DNA of 9,122 nt, taken from positions 1-9,122 of the forward strand of contig DASSJI010000091.1 in the NCBI GenBank assembly GCA_035691285.1, read 5' to 3'. This DNA is from DATFEN01 sp035691285. Lineage in GTDB: Bacteria; Acidobacteriota; Vicinamibacteria; Fen-336. Below are positions 1 through 4,903 of this stretch, piece after piece (the stretch's first letter is position 1; the number at the start of each line of letters is the position of its first letter). The position numbers and the translations under genes were made by a program. The notes beneath the pieces were generated by a model. It was not told where the DNA came from. It was given only the letters and a program-made list of their open reading frames with translations, and did not search any database.

Positions 1-140
1 GACACCGTGACCCCCGGTAGCACCGCCCCGGTGTCGTCCTTGACGGTGCCGACGACGTTGCCGGTGATGCGTTGCGCGAGGGACGCGGGCGCGAATGACA
101 CGAGCAGGAGCGCCACGAAGACGGCGAAGGACTTGCGCAT
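1..140 (-). CDS. TonB-dependent receptor, Oar-like, N-terminal fragment (cut by window edge)
   Basis: Only the first 46 codons are present; the gene runs off the left edge. The start ATG (138-140) has a strong Shine-Dalgarno GGAGGA seven bases upstream. The protein opens with a classic signal peptide: basic MRKS, a hydrophobic core rich in V, L, A and F, and a likely cleavage site after PASLA, leaving mature QRITGNVVG. The next residues, GTVKDDTGAVLPGVTV, match the first strand and turn of the carboxypeptidase-regulatory-like beta-sandwich that sits at the N-terminus of Oar-like TonB-dependent receptors. Such proteins are outer-membrane barrels importing large substrates, often glycans or peptides, and are very numerous in Acidobacteriota. 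The barrel itself is outside the window, so the receptor call rests on the N-terminus alone; another exported protein with the same repeat is the main alternative. It is divergent from the NTF2-like gene. Confidence 0.72.
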   Translation of the reverse strand, partial: MRKSFAVFVALLLVSFAPASLAQRITGNVVGTVKDDTGAVLPGVTV

Positions 141-147
141 GGGCCTT

Positions 148-153
148 TCCTCC
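148..153 (-). promoter_or_regulatory. Ribosome binding site of the TonB-dependent receptor gene
   Basis: On the minus strand GGAGGA precedes the ATG at 140 by seven bases, an ideal spacing. It fixes the start codon of the truncated receptor gene. Confidence 0.75.
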
Positions 154-204
154 GAAGGATCACGAGGCTGCTTCATCGGATTGATCGCGTTGGGTTTCAG
201 GGGA

Positions 205-234
205 ACTGTAGGTCGCGCCTCCCTGCACTGTCAA
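205..234 (-). promoter_or_regulatory. Sigma70-like promoter for the TonB-dependent receptor gene
   Basis: Read on the minus strand, a perfect TTGACA (234-229) is followed by an 18-base spacer and TACAGT (210-205), four of six matches to TATAAT. Transcription would begin near 198, leaving a leader of about 58 bases before the ATG at 140. This is the only site in the window with a consensus -35 box, so I regard it as the most convincing promoter here. No operator is evident. Confidence 0.5.
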
Positions 235-264
235 CGGGGACGTGTGTCCGGTCGTCAGCCGCGC

Positions 265-288
265 TAGGATTGCGGGCCCCGATGGAGG
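265..288 (+). promoter_or_regulatory. Candidate -10 box and ribosome binding site of the NTF2-like gene
   Basis: TAGGAT at 265-270 resembles a -10 element, with no recognisable -35 box at 16-18 bases. GGAGG at 284-288 lies four bases before the ATG at 293, a short but workable spacing. The Shine-Dalgarno is the reason for choosing 293 over the in-frame GTG at 242. The -10 call is weak. Confidence 0.35.
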
Positions 289-292
289 AACG

Positions 293-748
293 ATGCTGCA
301 CGCCGCGCTGATGCTCCTGCTGCTCCCCGTGCCGGAGGCGGACCTGCGAAAGGCCGAGGCCGAGGTCCGCGAGGCGGTGACCCGCTTCAACGCCGCCTAC
401 CTGGCCAACGACATGGCCGCGTACTGGCCGTTCTACGATCCGTCCCTGACCCAGTGGTGGCCGGAAGGGCGCGTCGACCTGCCCGCGTACCACGCCCAGT
501 GGACGAAGCTTCTGAAGGATGGCGGCAAGGTCCTGGAGAACGAGATCACCGACCTCGTCGTTCAGGTGGCGCCTTCGGCGGACGCCGCCGTCGCGTCTTA
601 CGCGGTCCGCGTGGCGACGCGCCAGCCGGACGGGAAGGTGACGCGGGAGCGCGTTCACGAGACCGACGTCTGGTTCAAGAAGGGCGGCGTGTGGCGGGTC
701 GTGCACCTCCACTATTCGCCGAAGCCCGAGGAGCAGCCGAAGCCGTAG
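293..748 (+). CDS. Probable exported NTF2-like (SnoaL/DUF4440-type) protein
   Basis: A 151-residue protein. Residues 1-16 form a short hydrophobic stretch (MLHAALMLLLLPVPEA) that may be a signal peptide, although it lacks the usual basic N-region. The rest fits the cone-shaped NTF2-like fold: an N-terminal helix (about 17-45, with REAVTRFNAAYLANDMAAYW), then strands ending in VHETDVWFKKGGVWRVVHLHYS near 120-142, the W-x-K-x-x-G-x-W-R-x-V-H-x-H-x-S signature seen in DUF4440 and CaMKII-association-domain proteins. The family binds small hydrophobic ligands or mediates oligomerisation, and some members are enzymes; no catalytic residues allow a specific function here. The C-terminal tail is a proline-, lysine- and glutamate-rich run. 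The gene is monocistronic: divergent from the receptor gene and convergent with the acetyltransferase, nine bases from its stop. Starting instead at GTG 242 would add 17 residues containing two arginines, which might give a better signal-peptide N-region. Confidence 0.75.
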   Translation: MLHAALMLLLLPVPEADLRKAEAEVREAVTRFNAAYLANDMAAYWPFYDPSLTQWWPEGRVDLPAYHAQWTKLLKDGGKVLENEITDLVVQVAPSADAAVASYAVRVATRQPDGKVTRERVHETDVWFKKGGVWRVVHLHYSPKPEEQPKP

Positions 749-757
749 TGGTCCGGC

Positions 758-1591
758 TCAGCGGCGGCGCAGCAGGTAGAACGGCCGGCGGCGGCCCGAG
801 TCCTCGGTCGGGGCGAAGTCGGCGGCGCGGTAGCCGCGCGAAAAGTAGGCCTGGAAGGCGCGCCGTACAACGGAGTGCCAGCCCTCGGCCATGCGCGGCG
901 CCGCCTGGCAGAGTACGTCCCAGTCCGGCGGGATCTCGAGCAGGAGCGGCGAGTCCTCGAGATCGAGACGCGGCTCGGAGCTGACCGGCCAGCCGCCCTG
1001 CCACTTGACGTCGTTGATCCGGGGCCCGTCGGGGACCGCGACGGTGCGGGGAGGCTCGCCCTCGCGCGCCCTCCCCTCGACGCGGGGCGAGCGCAGCTCC
1101 CAGCGCACGAGCAGACGGTCCGTGGGCAGGCCGTGGTGGAGCGACGAGGTCGTGAGGCCGTACAGGTTCTCGACGAACTCCGCGGCCTCGGCGCCCAGCC
1201 GGCGCAGGTTCAGGTTGGCGTTTCGCGCCTGCAACGGGTCGTAGGTCCAGGTCATGAGCTCGACGCCCCGGGCGAGGGCCTCGTCGCGCTGGGCCCACTT
1301 GAGGCGCACGCCCAGCCCCAGGCGCTGGTGCTCGGGGAGCACCGCGAGCATGTCGGAGTGGAAGTGCGGGCTGCCCCCGCGCAGGCCGGGGAAGGCGAAG
1401 GCGAAGCCCACCGTCTGGCCGGCGGGCGACTCGGCGACGTGGAGCATGCCGCCGGCGTGGATGGCGGCGATCATGTGGAGCGTCGAGGTGATCTCCAGGT
1501 CGCCCAGCCCCCACACCGCCCGCTGGAGCAGGACGCAGGCGTCGAAGTCGGCGCGGTCGCGGGCCAGCCGGATGCGGAACTCGTCCACCAT
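758..1591 (-). CDS. GNAT-superfamily N-acetyltransferase (COG3375-like)
   Basis: A 277-residue protein from the ATG at 1591. Residues 1-150 carry the GNAT fold: a first strand (MVDEFRIRLA), a helix leading to AVWGLGDLEITSTLH, a strand containing VGFAFAFPG (61-69), and the acetyl-CoA pyrophosphate loop region LPEHQRLGLGVRLK (85-98), the Q/R-x-x-G-x-G motif. WTYDPLQARNANLNLRRLGA (115-134) is the following motif B segment and is characteristic of the COG3375 group of predicted acetyltransferases. The C-terminal half (about 160-277) is an extension ending in a basic RRRPFYLLRRR tail, making it longer than a minimal GNAT domain. The substrate is unknown. Some relatives are encoded next to menaquinone or enolase-superfamily genes, but nothing here supports such a role. 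The start has no good Shine-Dalgarno; in-frame upstream ATGs would push the gene into the permease and are rejected. It is divergent from the permease, 67 bases apart. Confidence 0.82.
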   Translation of the reverse strand: MVDEFRIRLARDRADFDACVLLQRAVWGLGDLEITSTLHMIAAIHAGGMLHVAESPAGQTVGFAFAFPGLRGGSPHFHSDMLAVLPEHQRLGLGVRLKWAQRDEALARGVELMTWTYDPLQARNANLNLRRLGAEAAEFVENLYGLTTSSLHHGLPTDRLLVRWELRSPRVEGRAREGEPPRTVAVPDGPRINDVKWQGGWPVSSEPRLDLEDSPLLLEIPPDWDVLCQAAPRMAEGWHSVVRRAFQAYFSRGYRAADFAPTEDSGRRRPFYLLRRR

Positions 1592-1642
1592 ACAAGGAAC
1601 AGTCTGCGCACGCAGTCTACCGCGAAGTCGTGGCCGCCGCTG

Positions 1643-1658
1643 TAGAATCCCGGCCTCG
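1643..1658 (+). promoter_or_regulatory. Candidate -10 box giving a near-leaderless permease mRNA
   Basis: TAGAAT (1643-1648) lies only ten bases upstream of the permease ATG at 1659. Initiation seven bases past the hexamer would leave about four untranslated bases, and no Shine-Dalgarno sequence is visible in 1640-1658, which agrees with a leaderless start. There is no clear -35 box. Confidence 0.4.
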
Positions 1659-3050
1659 ATGACGAAAGCCAGCGAGGAACGCCCGGCGGCGCCGGGCCTC
1701 GTCCGCGGCCTTTCGGCCTGGGACGGCGCCCTCGTCACGATCGGCTCCATCCTGGGCGGCGGCATCTTCCTGACCACGGGCAGCATGGCGCGCCTCGTGC
1801 CTCACGAAGGCCTGCTCGTCGCGCTGTGGGTGGCCGGCGGCGTCGTGACCCTGGCGGGAGCGTTGACCTACGCGGAGCTCGGCGCGCTCTATCCCCGTGC
1901 CGGTGGCCAGTACGAGTTCCTCAAGGTCGCATACGGCCCGCTGTGGGGCTTCCTGTTCGGTTGGGCGGCGTTCTTCGTGATCATGAGCGGCGGCATCGCG
2001 ACGCTGGCCGTGGGCTTCGGCGACTACCTCGGCGTGTTCCTGCCGTTCTTCTCCACGGGCAACGTGCTGTTCACGCTGCCCCTCGGACCCGTGTCCTGGA
2101 CCGTGAGCGGAGGGCAGCTCGCAGGCGCGGCCGCCATAGTGCTGCTCACGGCGCTCAACTACATCGGGCTCAGGGAGGGTGCCTTCGTCCAGAACGTCGT
2201 GACGCTGGCCAAGATCGGCTCATTGCTCGCCCTGGGCGGCCTGGGCCTCATCGTTTCGTCGGAGGTCTCCCCGGACTACCTGCGGCCACTCCCGGGAGCG
2301 GGACTGTCGGCCGCCCTGGGCGTGGCCATGGTCGCCGTCGTCTGGAGCTACGACGGGTGGTACGCCGTGACCAACCTGGCGGGCGAGATGCGGCGCCCCG
2401 AGCGCGACCTGCCCGTCGCGATCGTGACCGGCACGCTCGCGGTCACGCTGCTCTACGCCCTCATGAACGTCGTCTATCTCCGGGCGCTGCCGGTCCAGGC
2501 GATCGCCGAGAGCGGCCGGATCGGCGAGGCTGCGGCCACGGTGCTCTTCGGTCCGCTCGGCGGCCGCCTGATCAGCGCGGCGGTGCTGGTGTCGACCTTC
2601 GGCTGCATCTCCTCGACGATCCTGTACGCGGCGCGCATCTACCTGCCGATGGCCCAGGACGGCGTGTTCTTCGCGCGCCTCGCCGAGATCCACCCGCGCT
2701 TCCAGACGCCCAGCGCGTGCCTGGTCGCCCAGGGCCTGTGGGCCACCGCGCTGACGTTCTCGGGCAGCTACGAGCAGCTCTACACGTACGTGGTCTTCGC
2801 TGTCGTCGTGTTCCACGCCATGACCGGCGCCGCCGTGATGGTTCTGCGCAGACGCCTGCCCGACGCAGCGCGCCCGTACCGGACTTGGGGCTATCCGTGG
2901 GTCCCGTTGCTCTTCATCGCCTCCTCCGTGGCGCTGGTGCTGAACACGCTCGTGGAGAAGCCCCGCGAGTCGGGCATCGGGCTGCTGCTGATCCTGCTCG
3001 GCCTGCCCGCGTACGCGCGCTGGAGGCGCGCGGCCCGCGTTCGGACGTGA
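1659..3050 (+). CDS. APC-family amino-acid permease
   Basis: A 463-residue inner-membrane transporter of the amino acid-polyamine-organocation superfamily, close in pattern to the LAT-like/SteT group of exchangers. TM1 holds the unwound substrate-binding segment GSILGGGIFLTTG (29-41), which contacts the amino-acid carboxylate and amine. TM3 with its flanking loop includes YPRAGGQYEF (78-87), the usual APC motif. TM6 has WSYDGWYAVTNLAGEM (229-244) followed by the amphipathic RRPERDLP, the family's best diagnostic. About twelve hydrophobic segments can be counted and the length is typical. Substrate cannot be read from sequence; neutral or serine/threonine-type amino acids are common for this group. 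The start at 1659 gives the proper short cytoplasmic N-tail, and the longer open frame upstream is antisense to the acetyltransferase. Its stop overlaps the next gene's GTG by four bases (GTGA), so the two are probably translationally coupled. Confidence 0.9.
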   Translation: MTKASEERPAAPGLVRGLSAWDGALVTIGSILGGGIFLTTGSMARLVPHEGLLVALWVAGGVVTLAGALTYAELGALYPRAGGQYEFLKVAYGPLWGFLFGWAAFFVIMSGGIATLAVGFGDYLGVFLPFFSTGNVLFTLPLGPVSWTVSGGQLAGAAAIVLLTALNYIGLREGAFVQNVVTLAKIGSLLALGGLGLIVSSEVSPDYLRPLPGAGLSAALGVAMVAVVWSYDGWYAVTNLAGEMRRPERDLPVAIVTGTLAVTLLYALMNVVYLRALPVQAIAESGRIGEAAATVLFGPLGGRLISAAVLVSTFGCISSTILYAARIYLPMAQDGVFFARLAEIHPRFQTPSACLVAQGLWATALTFSGSYEQLYTYVVFAVVVFHAMTGAAVMVLRRRLPDAARPYRTWGYPWVPLLFIASSVALVLNTLVEKPRESGIGLLLILLGLPAYARWRRAARVRT

Positions 3051-3823
3051 GGGCGCTCCTCAGGCGGCTCTGGGCTGCCGGCGGCATGCTGGTCTCGCGG
3101 GACATCGCCGTCCTCACCAATGCGATCGCGTTCAACTTCCTGCTGTGCCTGTTCCCTCTGCTCCTGGTGCTCGCCGCCTTCTCGCAGCGCTACCAGGGGA
3201 GCCGCGCGGGCGCCGCGCTCCTGATGCTGCTCCAGGAGCTGATCCCGTTCGGCCACGCCGAGATCGCCGCCTCGCTGCGCAGCCTGACGAAGATGGCCCG
3301 CGGGCTCGAGGCGTTCGCCCTCGTGCTCATCGTCTGGGGCTCCTCGGGGATCTTCATGCCCGTGGAGATGGCGCTGAACCGCGCCTGGGGCGGCAAGCCG
3401 AACCGGCACTTCCTGCTGAGCCGGGTGCTGGCGTTCCTGATGACCGTGGCCGGCGGGTTGCTCGCCTTCGTGTCGGTGGCGCTGACCATCATGGCGCGCA
3501 GCTACGGCAAGACCTGGCCGACGGTCGCGAGCTACGGCGTCAAGGCCAGCGCCGTCCTCATGACCGTCGTGCTGTTCTTCCTGATCTACAGGCTCATCCC
3601 CACCGTCCCCGTGGGCAACGCGGTCGCCCTCAAGGCGGCCCTCTGGAGCGGCGTGGCCTGGGAGCTGGCCAAGCAGGTGTTCGTCTCCAAGCTCGGGCAG
3701 ATGAACCTGCAGGCGTTCTACGGCCCGCTGGCGTTCGCCGTGGCCCTCGTGCTGTGGGCCTACGTGTCGAGCCTCGTGCTCGTGTTCGGGGCGCTGATGA
3801 CGCCCCGTACGCGAAGCGCCTAG
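3047..3823 (+). CDS. YihY/BrkB-family inner-membrane protein
   Basis: A 258-residue membrane protein of the YihY/virulence factor BrkB family (once mislabelled ribonuclease BN). Members are polytopic proteins of unsettled function; BrkB was linked to serum resistance in Bordetella. Visible family motifs are AIAFNFLLCLFPLLLVLAAF (26-45), GIFMPVEMALNRAWG (101-115, equivalent to the common GIF-x-A-L-E-x-A-LN-R-x-W-G), YRLIPTVPV (181-189) and YGPLAFAVALVLWAYVSSL (225-243). About six hydrophobic segments are present. The usual GAE near the last helix is GAL here (248-250). I chose GTG 3047 because it overlaps the permease stop as GTGA and gives the family's usual cytoplasmic start; ATG 3086 would remove 13 residues. 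No independent Shine-Dalgarno is obvious, so translation likely depends on the permease. Its stop interlocks with the channel gene's stop. Confidence 0.88.
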   Translation: MRALLRRLWAAGGMLVSRDIAVLTNAIAFNFLLCLFPLLLVLAAFSQRYQGSRAGAALLMLLQELIPFGHAEIAASLRSLTKMARGLEAFALVLIVWGSSGIFMPVEMALNRAWGGKPNRHFLLSRVLAFLMTVAGGLLAFVSVALTIMARSYGKTWPTVASYGVKASAVLMTVVLFFLIYRLIPTVPVGNAVALKAALWSGVAWELAKQVFVSKLGQMNLQAFYGPLAFAVALVLWAYVSSLVLVFGALMTPRTRSA

Positions 3824-4833
3824 GCCGGCTGACCCGCGAGCTGCTCCAGGCGGTCGAGCTGCTGGCGATGGCCCATCGCGATCAGCACGTCGCCGGCGGC
3901 CATGGTCAGCTCCGGGGCCGGGTTGAACACCATCCGGCCGTCCGGCTTCTTGATCGCGACCACGATGATGCCGAGGTCCTGGCGGAGCTGGCTGTCGCGG
4001 ATCGTCGCGCCGGCGAGGCCGCTGCCCACGGCGACGGCCGTCTCCTCGATCTGGAGCTCCAGGTGCTGGCTGCGCGTCGCGAGCTCGATGAAGTCCATCA
4101 CCGCCGGGCGGAGCACGGCCTGCGCCACGCGCTGCCCGCCGATCACGTAGGGAGAGACCACGCGGTTCGCCCCAGCGCGCAACAGCTTGCGCTCGGTGTC
4201 CTCCTCCTCGGCGCGCGACACGATCAGCAGCTTGTCGTTGAGGAAGCGGGCGCTCATGGTGATGAACAGGTTGTCGGCGTCCGAGGCCGCGGCGGTCACG
4301 AGGGCCCGGGCGCGGGCGACGCCGGCCTTGCGCAGCACGTCGTCCGAGGTGGCGTCGCCGACGAGGACGAGGCCGTGGGGGAGGCGGAAGTCGCGCAGGA
4401 GCTGCGGGTCCCGGTCGATCACCACGAAGGGCAGGCCGAGGGCCGAGAACTCGCGGCACACGAGGCTGCCCATGCGCCCGTAGCCGCAGACCACGAAGTG
4501 ATCACGGATCTCCGCGAGCGTCCTGTCCATGCGCTGCCTCCCGAGAACGGAGCGTAGCTCGCCGCTCACGACCGTGCGGATCCCCTCCATGGCGGCGTAC
4601 AGGAGCGTGAAGATGCCGCCCAGGGCGAGCAGCATCGTGAACGTGCGTCCCGCCGGCGACAGAGGGTGGACCTCGAGGAAGCCCACCGTGGTGAGGGTGA
4701 TGACCGTCATGTAGAGGGCGTCGAACGCGCTCCAGCCCTCGACGACGTGATAGCCGGCGGTGCCGAGCGCCACCAGCACCAGGGGCACGCTCAGGATGAG
4801 CGCGAGACGCCTCGGCAGACCCGGTCCGATCAC
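3820..4833 (-). CDS. Two-TM potassium channel with cytoplasmic RCK (TrkA-N/TrkA-C) domain
   Basis: A 337-residue ligand-gated K+ channel subunit of the MthK/GsuK type. TM1 is about residues 8-31, the pore helix and filter 36-59 (TLTTVGFLEVHPLS), and TM2 63-85. A linker leads to the RCK N-lobe: a Rossmann fold starting HFVVCGYGRMG (112-122, the G-x-G-x-x-G nucleotide loop) with the ribose-binding acid in VIDRD (138-142), and VLVGDATSDDVLRKAG further on. A TrkA-C lobe fills roughly the last 80 residues. Four subunits would surround the pore and bind ions or nucleotides in a gating ring. The filter reads TVGFL rather than the canonical TVGYG. I prefer GTG 4833, placed seven bases after a TATTCT -10-like box, over ATG 4905, which would add 24 low-complexity residues and overlap the ATG of the dehydrogenase on the opposite strand. 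An internal ATG with strong Shine-Dalgarno precedes the RCK domain. Confidence 0.88.
   Translation of the reverse strand: MIGPGLPRRLALILSVPLVLVALGTAGYHVVEGWSAFDALYMTVITLTTVGFLEVHPLSPAGRTFTMLLALGGIFTLLYAAMEGIRTVVSGELRSVLGRQRMDRTLAEIRDHFVVCGYGRMGSLVCREFSALGLPFVVIDRDPQLLRDFRLPHGLVLVGDATSDDVLRKAGVARARALVTAAASDADNLFITMSARFLNDKLLIVSRAEEEDTERKLLRAGANRVVSPYVIGGQRVAQAVLRPAVMDFIELATRSQHLELQIEETAVAVGSGLAGATIRDSQLRQDLGIIVVAIKKPDGRMVFNPAPELTMAAGDVLIAMGHRQQLDRLEQLAGQPA
4528..4542 (-). promoter_or_regulatory. Internal ribosome binding site and ATG before the RCK domain
   Basis: On the minus strand GGGAGG (4542-4537) is followed by six bases and an in-frame ATG (4530-4528), codon 102 of the channel. This is a better translation start than the channel's own GTG. 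It would yield a soluble protein of about 236 residues starting ten residues before the RCK domain. MthK is known to be made both full length and as an RCK-only product from an internal Met at a comparable place, so a dual product is plausible here. Confidence 0.4.
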
Positions 4834-4839
4834 CTCGGA

Positions 4840-4846
4840 TAGAATA
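4840..4846. promoter_or_regulatory. Symmetric divergent -10 element between channel and dehydrogenase genes
   Basis: The seven bases TAGAATA contain TAGAAT on the plus strand (4840-4845) and TATTCT on the minus strand (4846-4841), both acceptable -10 boxes. The minus-strand box is seven bases from the channel GTG at 4833, so that transcript would be leaderless. The plus-strand box would start the dehydrogenase mRNA near 4852, leaving a leader of about 50 bases with its Shine-Dalgarno. Neither strand shows a consensus -35. A perfect palindrome GCCCCGGGGC (4854-4863) sits at the presumed plus-strand start and could be an operator or chance in GC-rich DNA. Confidence 0.4.
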
Positions 4847-4887
4847 GCGGGTCGCCCCGGGGCAGGACCAGAGCCCAAAGCGGAATC

Positions 4888-4893
4888 GAGGAG
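4888..4893 (+). promoter_or_regulatory. Ribosome binding site of the aldehyde dehydrogenase gene
   Basis: GAGGAG ends ten bases before the ATG at 4904. It supports that start over in-frame codons further upstream, which lie inside the channel gene on the other strand. Confidence 0.55.
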
Positions 4894-4903
4894 CCAAGCG
4901 CGC

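Noticed and set aside
749..757. Terminator between the convergent NTF2-like and acetyltransferase genes
   Set aside because: The gap is nine bases and no hairpin followed by a T run is visible on either strand.
1601..1618. Short repeat of CAGTCT around TGCGCACGCA upstream of the acetyltransferase
   Set aside because: The repeats are only six or seven bases and the palindrome has four-base arms, too little to call a binding site. TAGACT (1619-1614, minus strand) may be a weak -10 box for the acetyltransferase, but it has no -35 partner.
1826..3046. A long plus-strand extension upstream of the YihY gene in the same frame
   Set aside because: It overlaps the permease out of frame, is arginine- and proline-rich and has no membrane segments; the YihY homology begins only at 3047.
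2891..4459. A 522-codon minus-strand open frame across the YihY and channel genes
   Set aside because: It uses a different frame from the channel and its translation is R/P/G/H/Q-rich without motifs, so it is a compositional shadow.
4854..4863. Perfect palindrome GCCCCGGGGC as an operator
   Set aside because: Ten-base palindromes of G and C are frequent by chance at this base composition, and there is no second copy or adjacent regulator gene.
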